Below, piece after piece: positions 23,641-35,020 of a stretch of 64,000 bases of DNA. This stretch comes from Apis mellifera (lineage: Eukaryota; Arthropoda; Insecta; Hymenoptera; Apidae): positions 295,001 through 359,000 of the forward strand of contig NC_037641.1 in assembly GCF_003254395.2 (NCBI RefSeq). Direction: 5' to 3'. The notes below the pieces were generated by a model. The model did no database searches and was not told the origin of the DNA. It worked only from the letters and a program-made list of their open reading frames with translations. The first letter of the stretch is position 1. Each line of letters starts with the position of its first letter. A program made the translations under genes and the position numbers.

Positions 23641-23753
23641 ATGTATCATCATGCTTGCCAACTTCGAGGAGCGAAGGGACAGAGTTACGGGTTCGAGAGA
23701 AGCGAAGAAATCGATTTTACTTGTCCCGGTGATTTTATATATGGCACCTGTTG

Positions 23754-23945
23754 CTAACACAGTTGCAACTTTCGCTGGGCGGGCAGCACGCGATATATGC
23801 TCGCCCATGACTCGTCGCCTGATAAATTAAATAGCGGGGTTACATAGTTATCGTTTATCTCCGTTTTTGCGAAATGAAACGCATGAATTTCCGATTTTCG
23901 TTCTATCAGATACGGTGCGTACAGTCGAGCACAAAAACATTTCAT
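23754..23945 (-). CDS. Candidate small ORF, 63 aa, in a GC-richer islet
   Basis: A true ATG at 23945 (context AAGAATGA) opens 63 codons to TAG. The product starts MKCFCARLYAPYLIERKSEI and ends in RVLPAQRKLQLC, with a varied composition and no membrane segment. It lies in an islet of higher GC (23640-23950). A short GDESW string recalls the mariner transposase signature, but nothing around it matches that family. No family is assigned; conserved non-coding DNA is equally likely. Confidence 0.22.
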   Translation of the reverse strand: MKCFCARLYAPYLIERKSEIHAFHFAKTEINDNYVTPLFNLSGDESWASIYRVLPAQRKLQLC

Positions 23946-23950
23946 TCTTA

Positions 23951-24410
23951 GAGAGAAGTTTAACTAACTCGAAAATTTTTATACAAATTTGCGTATACGC
24001 GTGATTATTTATTTTAAATATTATTTTATATTTTTCTTTATCTCGAACAGTTAGAAAAAGTTATATTATATAAGAGAGAGAAAGAAAAAGAAAAAGATTT
24101 TTTTCTCGATATTCTGTTGATTAACAAAATTACGTATTCAGAATATTTTATAAAAGAGAATTATTATTGGTTTTAATATCATGTTTAAAAATGTTTTTTT
24201 TGATTGAGTGTATGTCTCGTTGTTATTAATGACGATTATTAAATTCAATTAATTGGATATATATTATGACATCAATGAAATCATAAATCGTAAAATCAAT
24301 TTCTTAGAAATTTTTTCAGAATTATTATAATTTTTGTCAATAATGAATATAATTAAAGAATTAAAAATCCAAAATTCACTCGTTCTGAATTTCTTTAGCA
24401 TTTATTCAAT
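23951..24410. other. AT-rich, nothing identified
   Basis: A/T-rich with a short purine tract (24072-24096). Confidence 0.5.
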
Positions 24411-24757
24411 ACTAATTTTTTATTCTGAAAAAATAATTATTTTAAAAGAAGCTTAATAATAAAAAATTTGTAATTAATGTTTTATAAAAGACAAAGTGTA
24501 CAGATAAAGTAAAAAATATGTACATAAAAGAATAAAAATATATTTCGAGTTTTAAAAAAAAATTATAATTTCATTTCTAATTTACTAATTTTTTATTTTG
24601 AAAAAAATAATTATCTTAAAAGAATAATAAAAAATCTGTAATTAATGTTTTATAAAAGACAAAGTGTATACAGATAAAATAAAAAATATATACATAAAAG
24701 AACAAAAATATATTTTGAGTTTTTATTTAAAAAAAAATTTATAATTTCATTTCTTTA
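24411..24757. repeat. Tandem duplication, period ~170 bp
   Basis: ACTAATTTTTTATT starts at 24411 and 24584; ACAAAGTGTA at 24491 and 24659. The two copies share a TTAATGTTTTATAAAAGACA block and a TATATTTYGAGTTTT block. Confidence 0.9.
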
Positions 24758-26450
24758 GTTTTAGTAGAAAAAAATGTTACTTGTAAAATTATGTACACGT
24801 GCGAATCAAATTAGAAAGTTTTGGAACATTTAATCAATATATCTAACTCATTTTCATAAATCTTAATATCTGATGTAATATTATGTAATTTATTTAATTT
24901 TGAAGACTGTATCTCTTATTTATTTTTATTTTTTTCAAAAGTTGAATAGACATAAATAAAAAAAAAAATATGCAATATTTAATAGCTCGACAGATTTATA
25001 CAAACTCTCTAATCAATCAATGTTTATTTATAAATGTTAACAAAATTAGAATAAAAATTTTTGCAAACAAATGATTGCTCTGAAAAATTTTGAATTAAAT
25101 TATATTCCCATATTTTTGAGTAATATATTTCCAAAACAAAAATATATAAATATATATAAGAGAAAATTTTTGGAATCATACTATGAGATTAAACTTTCCA
25201 TTACCAATTGAATAAAAAAATAAAGATAAATAATAAATTTACATTATGAAAAAACTAAATGGTATAGAAAATTTTATAAAAATCCTTCTTTTTATTGTAC
25301 ATTTTTATTATAAATTCTAATAGGTTGCAGTACTTGAAAATAAAGATTAAGGGAAATTTTCCACTTTACATCTAATAATTAATTATTAAAAATAAAAATA
25401 CTCAAATATATATTTTTTTATTTAAAAAAAAAGAGAGAAAATTAGATTAAAATGTAAAGAAATATAAAAAAAATAAAATTACGAGTGACAAAATATTAAA
25501 TTTATATTAAAACTATAATTTCTTATCCGAAAAGTTCAAAACAAGTGCGGTTCAACCATGTTGGAAGATAACGCTTGTTATGGTAGATTTTTTTTAGTTA
25601 TATTGTAATTGTAGCAAATTTCCTTTATAGATAAAAAAATAAAAAAAAAAAAACATTTCTTACTATCGCTATCTCGTAAGTATTATTTTTAGGTGGAAAT
25701 AAAATAACTAGATAATGCATGTTTTTCTTTACATGGAATAGTTTTTAAGTCACTTTCAATTTTTTATAATAGTATATTCTTCGATTATTACAATAATGCG
25801 ACTAAAGAAGAAGAATGAAACGTCAATTCTGCAGCCAATACCAAAATAATCCAAGGTTTAAATATTCAGATAGAAAATGAATCAGAAAATGGAATCTATC
25901 ATTTATCAATTATCTTTTAACGTAATTATAGATACAATTATAGATAAAAATTATTTCTGAAAAAATAAACAAAATATCGAACGGTTGAATATTGCGCACA
26001 AGTTTTGTTTTTAAAATTTTATTTTTAAAAAATAAATTAAAATATATGTATATTTATTCTCGATCGAAAATTTGGAATTAATTATAAATAACAATAACAT
26101 TATTAAATAAATTTTTTATAAAAAAAATGGAAATACTTTAATCTAACTTTTTTTAAAAATTTTTGTATTCTATGGAATATATTAGCAATTTCAAACTTTG
26201 GATCGTCGAAAAAATTTGAATTTCTAATTTTCATTTTCGCGTGTAACTTTTATTTATTTTATAATATAAAAAAAATTATCATCATTTCTAATTTCAATTT
26301 TATTTTTATTGTATTATAATTCGCGTTATTTATCATGTTCTATATCGATTTGCTATATTAAATACTCTGGTTAAACGTTAAAAAAGAAACGTAAATATTT
26401 TCGTTTCCAGAATAAAATATCAAATTAATATTGTATAACAAAGGACAAAT
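24758..26450. other. AT-rich, nothing identified
   Basis: Very A/T-rich. A small GC-richer patch at 25540-25590 (CAAGTGCGGTTCAACCATG) is too short to interpret. Confidence 0.5.
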
Positions 26451-26645
26451 TCGAGACTTTTTTAGAATGTCCCAGTCTGACATGTCGCGGCGACTAGACT
26501 ACGTGTCATAAATACACGGAACTTTGCGAATCTTGAAGCGTGTCCAACCGGCCAGCCATATCGGCCCACGACCAAAAATGTACGCCACACATTCGATCCT
26601 ATCGCGAAGTCTTTTATATCTTGTCGCTTAGATTCCTTTTCGCGA

Positions 26646-26662
26646 GACACGTGTCACGTGAC
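26646..26662. promoter_or_regulatory. Overlapping E-box palindromes incl. CLEAR-type site
   Basis: GACACGTGTC (26646-26655) and GTCACGTGAC (26653-26662) are both perfect 10-bp palindromes sharing GTC. GTCACGTGAC equals the CLEAR consensus bound by TFEB/MITF-family bHLH-zip factors, and USF binds the same core. Clock-type bHLH-PAS proteins also bind CACGTG, so the factor is not settled. Confidence 0.5.
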
Positions 26663-26779
26663 CAATCGCGACCAGTGCGTCGATCCTCAGCGCATATAGA
26701 TTCTCAGCGCTCGACAGTTGGTACGATTGGTGCCAAGATTACCATGCGCTTGCAAGAAAGATCGTCGTTTATTAATTGC

Positions 26780-26787
26780 ACACGTGT
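26780..26787. promoter_or_regulatory. Third E-box, ACACGTGT
   Basis: A palindromic CACGTG core inside GCACACGTGTTGTGC, about 130 bp from the paired sites. Confidence 0.4.
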
Positions 26788-26866
26788 TGTGCACACGTTT
26801 AACACGATCTCTCTTTCTTCAAATTTTCGAATTGCAATTTTTCTTACAACGAATATAATGAAATAA

Positions 26867-28755
26867 TTTTTTCCTGTAATCGAAGCGTTCAAATCGAGAT
26901 AATATAAAATACAAGAGTATCGAATCAATTTGATAAAGGATATAACGAGAGATGAATTTAAACTTTTGTTTGTTTTTAAATCAATAAAGAGAAAATGATA
27001 AAAGTAATAAAAATTTGGACACAGTTCAACAATTTCAATTATATATATATTTTTTTTAACAGCATTTTATGGGTAAAGAAGTGTCATAAAATATCAGATA
27101 GGAGATTTTAAAAAGAAATTATAATTATTTGTTTGAGTGAATTTATAATAATGAATATTTTATAGTAAAGAATTTTTTCGGTCAAATATCTCTTTCTAAT
27201 TATCGTTTATACTTTTTTACTTATTTATTTCTATTTATTACTCTTGTTTATATTACATTCAATATTGAATACAGTAATTACAATTTCACGAAAAAATTTG
27301 CACATTCTATCGAAAATATATTATATCGAAAATCCTTGACTATTTGAAGAATATATATTTTATAATCCACAAGTTGAGAACCACTTGCAATTGCAATTAG
27401 ATGTAACAATATTTTCATAAATTACATTTCACCTCGAATATTTAAAAAAATAAAAGTGAATGTTAATTACTTGAAGAGAGTTCAATTTAAAATTTAAAAA
27501 TATTAAAAATATGAAATTCACGTGAGAAACGTGAAAATTGAAATATGTAACCTTTTAACAAAAGTATTTAAATAAAAATTAATTTTTATTATTCGAAAAA
27601 ATCGATTGTAAAAATATTTACCACACTGCGGATTTGAATGCGTGTAACATGTAATATTATTATTATTATTATTACTTTCAAGTTTCCTCAGAAACAGATT
27701 TGAAAACTTCCATTTCATTCGAATAATAATAATAATTGTAGTGTTATTTCCATATTGTAACCACTACTAGATTACATTGATTAATTAATAAAGGGAAATA
27801 TTTTCAATTTAAATAAAAATAAAAATAGTAATATAATTACTAATATAATTATTAATTAACACCAGCTAATCAAATAATAATAAGAAATTATAGTTTTTAA
27901 TTGTATTTAATACACGGAAAAATTATCTTCTTAAAAGTTAATTCTCGAATAATAATAATTAGAGAGGAAACAAAGAGAAAGAGAAAGAGAGAAAGAGAGA
28001 GAGAGAGAAAATAATAGAAAAGAATTAATAAAAGATTTTAATCGAACGTGCTAAACTTGTTAATTAAACGCAATATAGGATTCTTGCCTTGGCCTTTATT
28101 TATTACCATTTTATTCCTCGATATAAAACTTTCATATCTTGGATCGTGATCTCGGAAACGAATTTGCATAAACAAGAAAAATCAAATCGAATTTTATTAT
28201 AATTTTACATATGCAAAAGCGAGTCGAAAAAAAGTGGTTATTTTTTTTTTTTAACGAAAATTAAGTTTCAAAATTGCGTGTCAAATTGTGTGTACGTTTC
28301 TCGAAAAAAAAAAAAAAGAATAAAATTATCGACAGAGAATTATTATATTGTGTAAAGAATAAAAATTCATTCATTTAAAAAATTTCTTCATCATTTCTCG
28401 ACTGAGTGTATATTATTTTCAATAATTCTCTCAAAAAAACACAATATCAGGAATATAAAAATTTTATCATTTTTATTATTTCTCATTTATTTCCCACTTT
28501 ACCTGCATCCATTCAGGGATCAAAAAAAAATTCACTCTAATTAAAAACTTGTCAAACTTGATTCGCTCGAGAATGAATCACGCAATTTTTTCGATTCAGT
28601 TTTTAAATTCCAAATAAATACTTTGTATTATACATACATATAGGTCGAAATAAGTTCCGTTTTAAATAAAAAGAAGGAAAATTGAATTGGAGCTAAAGGA
28701 AAAAAAAAAAAAAAAGAAAAGAAAAAAATGATAACGAAACCGGTAGCAAAATGAA
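26867..28755. other. AT-rich, nothing identified
   Basis: Includes an (ATT) run at 27655-27675 and the purine tract at 27961-28012. No gene is supported. Confidence 0.5.
27961..28012. repeat. GA/GAAA purine tract
   Basis: Fifty bases of nearly pure A/G built from GAGA and GAAA units. Confidence 0.9.
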
Positions 28756-29090
28756 GGGGAAAAAATCAATTTTCCTGTCACTTGCGACCTTCCAACACTT
28801 CGAAACTGGTGAAAACCGACCTCTCGAGTTTTACATCGAACACTACGCAGGGTGTGGTAGGTAAACGCACAAGGTTGACTACATTCACGTTGGCGCCATT
28901 ATCTACTCACTCGAACGAATTGTTAAAGAAACAAGTCTTAAAATTGTCCTCGTTTCGCTATCGAAAGGCGAATTCGATCAAACATATATATATATATTGT
29001 CCAATCGAAATGATTTTACGAAACTTTTTTCGTTCGATCTTTATTACGTCGTAAATCACGCGTTGACAACACTGTTTAATCGATCGGTTT
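28756..29090. other. GC-richer islet
   Basis: Sequence from about 28760 to 28980 has many CpGs. A 90-codon frame (28782-29054) begins at a non-ATG codon and shows no domain. Conserved non-coding DNA or an exon is possible. Confidence 0.3.
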
Positions 29091-29540
29091 TACAGTTTCT
29101 TTTTGCAATTGTTAAGCTTGCAAAAGTTTTAATTTTAAATAAATTAGGTAATATAGTAAATATTAATTTATATGTAGCATATTTGTATGATATTTGTACA
29201 TGTTTAAAATTAAGAGAAAAATAAATATTTTATTTGAAAAACTATGTAATATTGGTTAAGATTATTTAAACAATTTACGTTAGAAATATATAAAATAATC
29301 GTAATGCATCCTTAATAATGAATAGTAATGCTTGAGAGATTAAAGTTTAAGAGCAAAATGTGCATATAAGCTTGATTAATTGTAATTATTATTTTCTGTG
29401 CCAATCTTTTAATACACGTATAAATAAATAAAAGAGAACATTTTTTAATCTTTTTCAGTGTCTAATAATATCTCATTTATCTTCCAAACTAAAAAGTAAT
29501 TGAAAACGCGTTGAAATAAAATAGAATCATCATCACATGG
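29091..29540. other. AT-rich flank of the mitochondrial insert
   Basis: A/T-rich sequence with no ORF of note. It is not recognisably mitochondrial until about 29548. Confidence 0.45.
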
Positions 29541-29547
29541 CTAAATA

Positions 29548-30005
29548 GAAATATCTTTAGTTCATTCTTCAACTTTAGTTACAGCTGGAATTTATTTATT
29601 AATTCGATATGTAAATTTATTAGATTTTAATTTTAAAAATTATATTTTATTAATTTCTAGATTAACAATATTATTTGCTGGATTGGTTGCAAATTTTGAA
29701 TTAGATTTAAAAAAAGTTGTTGCTTATTCAACTCTTAGACAATTAGGATTTATAATAAGAATATTGTCAATTGGTTCAACTGAATTAGTATTTTTACATT
29801 TATTTATTCGTGCAATATTTAAATCATTAATATTTATATGTGTTGGAAGATATATACATTATATATATATATAGAAATCAAGATATTCGTATATATTATG
29901 AAATGAATACTATATTTACCCGTTAAAAAGTATAATTTTAATTTTTTCAATTTTAAGATTATGTGGTTTTCCTTTTTTAGTTTTAATTATTGAATATTTT
30001 TTTCT
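29548..30005 (+). pseudogene. ND5 (NUMT): NUMT: nuclear copy of mitochondrial ND5 fragment
   Basis: The + strand encodes an internal part of NADH dehydrogenase subunit 5, a proton-pumping membrane subunit of complex I. It starts SLVHSSTLVTAGIYLLIRY, continues through LFAGLVANFELDLKKVVAYS, then TLRQLGF, LVFLHLF and FKSLIFICVG, and ends LCGFPFL with LIIEYFF. These are hallmark ND5 segments. Arg appears where ND5 has Ser (STLRQLG for STLSQLG), and Ile where Met is usual, because AGA and ATA are read by the invertebrate mitochondrial code. TAG at 29872-29874 interrupts the frame in the nuclear code, then the homology changes frame around 29870 and 29920. Between FPFL and LIIEYF the usual AGFYSKD stretch appears lost, an in-frame deletion of about 18 nt. 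The copy is a fragment and non-functional in the nucleus. Confidence 0.93.
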
Positions 30006-30179
30006 GGACGTTGTTTTTAATCACAACTTTTTCTCAACGATTGAAAACGATCTTATTTTCAACTTATCGTATCAATTTGATGTTAATTCGTCGTTCATGA
30101 AATTTGAATTGTAAGGAAAAAAGAAAATATTATTTTTAAATATTTATTTCCTTTTAATTGTTATCTTTGTCCAAACTTT

Positions 30180-30790
30180 CACATTTATACCATCTTATAA
30201 AAAAAGGAAGAGGAATAATTACAAAGAGTTAAAAATTCGAAGCGATTTCGAATGATCGAACGAAAGGAAAGAGGGACGAAATGATGGAAGCGAAAGGGGA
30301 AGAGAATTGCAAGAAGCGAGAGACTTGGAAAAGTGGTTGGTCCGTTCGAAAGGAACGTTGGCACCGGTAAGCATAAAAGAATGCGGGCGAAACGCTGTGT
30401 GTGTGTCGCAATGTCGCGAGCCGAGAGGGACAAAGCAGCTGGTGGCCTTGTCGTATCGGCCGATCGATAAAACGCTGTTAAATAATCAAGCGACACATCT
30501 CGTGGGATTTATCGTAGACCGTCACCTGCTGCAATTGCGCGCCCGCCCCTATGAAACGAATATCGCCGATCGATTCCTCTTCGAGGAAACGCGCCCCCCT
30601 CCCCCCACCACCGCCGCCACGATGCATCGGGACGCGTAAGGACTGCGATTGTTGCCGATTGATTTCCGACCTGACGCGAATTACGAGTGTTACACGTGCA
30701 TGACCGGTTTCGCCATCGATTGAACAGGAAGCGCCACGGAATGGAAATATGATCGCGCGTTTTCCTGACGAGCCTCTTAAGTTTATCCCC
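30180..30790. promoter_or_regulatory. CpG-rich islet, exon or promoter candidate
   Basis: Strong CpG density with a C-rich run at 30591-30612 and GCCGCCACGATG at 30613-30624, which fits a good translation start. That ATG gives only MHRDA before TAA, but a GTAAGG donor lies at once after GACGC (GT about 30636), so it could be a 5' exon coding about four residues. Long frames lie on both strands (30307-30639 plus; 30478-30891 minus) without domains. Direction and function are open. Confidence 0.35.
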
Positions 30791-30792
30791 GA

Positions 30793-31435
30793 CTCGAGCC
30801 TCTTTCTTCTTTCTTTATTTTCAATCAAAACTGTTCTACAGTTTGATATAATGATATTTTTTGGCAAGAATTTTATATTGTAAAATATCAAAGAAAACTT
30901 CTTTCTTTCGAAAATTTATTTGCAATCGAAAGTATTCTATAGTTTGATGTAATGATATTTTTTTCGAAAATTTATTTACAATCAAAAGTATTCTACTAGT
31001 TTGATGTAATGATATTTTTTGGCAATTTTGTATTGTAAAATATCAAAGAAAACTTCCTTTTTTCGAAAATTTATTTACAATCGAAAGTATTCTATAATAT
31101 TTTTTGGCAAGAATTTTGTATTGTAAAATATCAAAACAGTCGCTTCTTTCTTTCGAAAATTTATTCCCAATCGAAACTGTTATACAATAATAATATTTTT
31201 TGGCAAGAATTTTATATTGTAAAATATCAAAGGAGTTGCTTTTTTCTTTGAAAATTTTTTTGAAAATTTATTCCCAATCGAAACTGTTCTACAATAACAA
31301 TATTTTTTGGCAAGAATTTTGTAAAATATCGCTTCTTTCTTTCGAAAATTTATTTACAATCGAAAGTATTCTATAATTTGATGTAATGATATTTTTTGGC
31401 AAGAATTTTGTATTGTAAAATATCAAAGGAGTCTC
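30793..31435. repeat. Minisatellite-like array, ~85-107 bp spacing
   Basis: The block TCGAAAATTTATTTACAATC, then GAAAGTATTCTATA, ATATTTTTTGGCAAGAATTT and TTGTAAAATATCAAA recurs about seven times. The GGCAA anchor falls at 30863, 31021, 31106, 31202, 31309 and 31398. Units are trimmed and mixed with partial copies. Confidence 0.93.
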
Positions 31436-31835
31436 TGTAAATTTTTCTTTTTCTTTTTGTTCTTGGATAGAAAAAATAATTAATGAAGAAAGGAAACATT
31501 CTGTGCTTTTCTGGTGTAGCTAGTATTATATGGTTGTACTTAGTATTATATGGTTGTAAATTAAATTTAAATTTTTGTAGAAACTATTTGAACTTAGATG
31601 ATACGATACTATTGGTAATGTAAAATATTGGGGAAAAAATTAGTATCTTTGTAAAAATATTCTTCTTTGTAAATATAGCGAAAATTTATATTTGTTTATT
31701 CATTTCTTTTTTAAATCTAACAATGCAATGCAATTTTTACAATCAAATTCGGATTTGGATGTATAAAATATTTTTCTAATTTTAAACAAGAAAATTTCAT
31801 TGATGTATTTTGTCCACAATATCATTATTGCATCC
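31436..31835. other. AT-rich with a short direct repeat
   Basis: TAGTATTATATGGTTGTA occurs twice in a row near 31520 and 31540. Otherwise nothing is seen. Confidence 0.6.
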
Positions 31836-32990
31836 ATTCTTCACATAAACAGATTAAATTTGTAAAGAAAAAAATATTAAAGAAAAGAATATTGTTGAAA
31901 ATGTAATACATTTATAAAATATGTATATAAAATTTAAAATAACACATTACAATGTTAAGGAAAACTGAAAATTATAAATTGTACTATTTTGTTTTGAATG
32001 AGATAAAAAACAAGCAAAAATAGAAATATAAACTATCAATATCTATCATAATAATCTCTTTACAATAAAATTTATTTTGTCATAAAATGTAGAATTCCAT
32101 TATATGGCTAAAAGATAATTTGATTTTTCATATAAAGGGATCAAATTTGTAAAAAAGAAGATATTAAAGAAAAGAATTGTTGATGTAATGTATTTGTAAA
32201 AGATATATAAAATTTAAAATAACATATTACAATGTTAAGGAAAACTGAAAATTATAGATTGTACTTGTATTTTGTTTTGAATGAGATAAAAAACAAGCAA
32301 AAATAGAAATATAAACTACTAATATCTATCATAATAATCTTTTTACAATAAAATTTATTTTGTCATAAAATGTAGAATTCTATTATATGGCTAAAAGAAA
32401 ATTTGATTTTTCATATAAATTTTTCATATAAACAGATCAAATTTGTAAAAAAAAAGATATTAAAGGAAAGAATGTTGTTGAGAATGTAATATAAAACATC
32501 TATATAAAATTTAAAATAACTTTAATAAATTACAATGTCAAAGAAAACTGAAAATTATAGATTATATTATCATTTTATTATAAAATGTAGAATTCTATTA
32601 TATGGCTAAAAGATAATTTGATTTTTCATATAAACAGATCAAATTTATATAAAAAAAAAGAAAATATTAAAGAAAAGAATATTGTTGAGAATGTAATATA
32701 TTTATAAAACATATATATAAAGTTTAAAATAAGTTTAACACATTACACATCATTTTGTCATAAAATCTAGAATTCTATTATATGATTAAAAGATAATTTG
32801 ATTTTTCATATAAACAAATCAAATTTGTAAAAAAAAAAAGATATTAAAGAAAAGAATGATGTTGAGAATGTATACATAAAACATATATATAAAATTTAAA
32901 ATAAGTTTAACACATTACTATCATTTTGCCATACAATGTAGAATTCTATTTTATGGTTAAAAGATAATTTGTTTAAAACTTTTCTTTCAA
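31836..32990. repeat. Tandem array, 5 copies, 180-295 bp spacing
   Basis: The anchor AGATCAAATTTGTAAA falls near 31851, 32139, 32434, 32636 and 32816. Each copy holds TAGAATTCTATTATATGGCT, AAAAGATAATTTGATTTTTC and a GATATTAAAGAAAAGAATRT block. The first two units are about 290 bp and contain TGAGATAAAAAACAAGCAAA; later units have lost this part, giving 180-202 bp. Confidence 0.93.
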
Positions 32991-34500
32991 ATTATAATAT
33001 TAATGATAATAATTTAATTACTACTACTAATGTAACTCACTATTCGTTATTTAAATTGAACGTATCTGTAACAGTATAGAATAATTTTCCAATTTATATG
33101 GAAAATTTTTAAAATATAATAATAATAATAATAATAAACTGTTGACAGGAAATTCATAGAGAATATTCAAGGATCCTTTATGAACTTTCTTTGTTTTCAA
33201 GCTTTCATTATTTTCTAGCTTGTTATTATGTAATTAATCCACAAATAATGGCGATTCATTCTATTACTTTTATAAATCTTTACTCTTTCATTTTAAGTAT
33301 ACACATAGACGTTTTTTTCTACACACTTAATACAAAAAAATACAAAAAAAAAGTAAAAAGAAATCGTATAAAATATGAGAAATAAATATAGCTGCTGCAA
33401 TACTATTCGAAGAAAAGATAACCTTGAAATATTTATACAGAATATATATGTATGCATGTATATAAAATATATAAAATATAATTTTCATAATATTTATCGC
33501 AAACTAATTAGTGTGCATTCTATACAAAATAAAAAAAGTGGATTAAAAAAGTTATAATCAATTTCGTTAATAATCTGAAACAAATAATCGAATAATTCGA
33601 ATTTGAATTTTATAATAATTTCTGATTAAGTAAAACAACGTATCTTAACCACAATTCTGCCAGAAATGAATCATCAAGATTATTTTCGAGATTATCCTCT
33701 CTTCGAGGAAGAAAGAATCTGAAAGATTTTTTTAAAATGATAAATGTAAACGTATACAGAGAAGACATGGCAGTGATGTCAGTTCAACCTTGAACCAATT
33801 TGCAACTTTTCTTTGCAAAATGCCGAACGAATTAAAAAAAAAAAAATTTATATTAAACCTTGACCCCATCCGTGCGACATCGATCTTCTTCTCCACTTCC
33901 TATCATCTCGACGAATCAAGGCCATTCATAGAGACTCTATACTTTCGCCAAAGTCGATTCCTAAATTGCAGCAATTAACGTAATTTTTATCTATCAACGT
34001 GATTAAACAATTGATCGAATATCCTTTCACAAATATATTATTTACTACAAATTTTTTTTATCATTTTATTCAAGAAAATTACGAGAAAATTTAATTTGAA
34101 AAGTTGATAAACTTGAACAAATGTATATTTTGAAAATATAATATAGAAATAAAATTTTAAAAAATGTTTAATCTTAGCTTTAATCGAAGAAAATTGCGAT
34201 CACAAATGTCGCACATTCTTACATCGATTTTTAGATATTTCGAAGAACATTTTCTTGTCACGAAAATATTCTTTTAGTTTTTGAAATACTAAAAAAAAAT
34301 ACAGACATTTCAATCTTTCGAACGTGAAAATAAAATATAAAACACATATCAAAATTACATATAATCGAAATTAAAATGATACAAGTTCAAGACTTATTTT
34401 CGTAGATTCCATTTGTAATAATTTTTCTCTTTTTATAAATCTATCAAAAAAACTAAGAGAGTTTGGAGACAATTTCGAAGAAAAATTTCTACGATATACA
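32991..34500. other. AT-rich, nothing firm
   Basis: An (AAT) run lies at 33115-33136. Short frames at 33191-33557 are K/N/I-rich and not credible. A slightly GC-richer patch at 33600-33980 has a 62-codon frame without domains. Confidence 0.45.
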
Positions 34501-34504
34501 TTTA

Positions 34505-35020
34505 AAAATCGTGAGGGCCAATTCACGCCACGCGGTTATCTTATCGCGCGGATCGATTTAGATATCGTTAATTAACCGGCCGAGCCGCGACGAGCAACGA
34601 TCGGACGATTTATCGCGAGAAAACGATCTTCCGAGTGTATCGATTCGCGGCTTTCTACACGTTGCCCAATGTATTCGGTATTCGCATTCTTTCCACGAAA
34701 TTGTGGATGCAGTTTCATCGATAATACGATATTACGAAAAACGCGTTCCGAGTATTTCTTATGGAAAAGTAGAGGCAACACAATCGGCTCGATATTGTAC
34801 GATATTGTGAATAACGATATACAACGCGTGGAGCGTAACAGATATACGTACGCCGGCCACCAGCGGCGCTCGAACAGCGTGTGACGATTAGATATTTTCG
34901 GACGCGAATCGAACGTGGACGAATACGGTTTCGGCGAGGATCGCTCGTCACGAAATATACCGTTACGAAGGTTAAAAACTCGCCAATCGGGGACGAGTGT
35001 GTAAACAAATCTGGGCCTTA
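34505..35020. other. CpG-rich islet, possible regulatory DNA
   Basis: Many CpGs, two GATA-type cores in GGTTATCTTATCGCG (34532-34546), and several ATCGAT cores. Frames on both strands overlap and carry no domain. I read it as candidate non-coding regulatory DNA. Confidence 0.35.

Larger units (their letters stand above)
26455..26860. promoter_or_regulatory. CpG-rich islet with three CACGTG E-boxes
   Basis: A GC-rich island in otherwise A/T-rich DNA. It holds two overlapping palindromic E-boxes (26646-26662), an adjoining CCAAT (26662-26666) and a third CACGTG at 26781. Open frames exist on both strands (26462-26650 minus, 26540-26866 plus) without domains. Enhancer or promoter function is inferred from the motif cluster. 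Confidence 0.45.

Noticed and set aside
23719..23729. ACTTGTCCCGG, similar to part of the miR-92 family sequence
   Set aside because: The seed region is not preserved and the surrounding sequence does not fold into a convincing precursor hairpin.
23754..23945. GDESW string resembling the mariner transposase signature
   Set aside because: Only about five residues match; flanking sequence has no mariner similarity and no terminal repeats were seen.
30307..30891. Open frames of 110 (plus) and 137 (minus) codons
   Set aside because: Both depend on the CpG-rich islet, overlap each other and have no recognisable domain.
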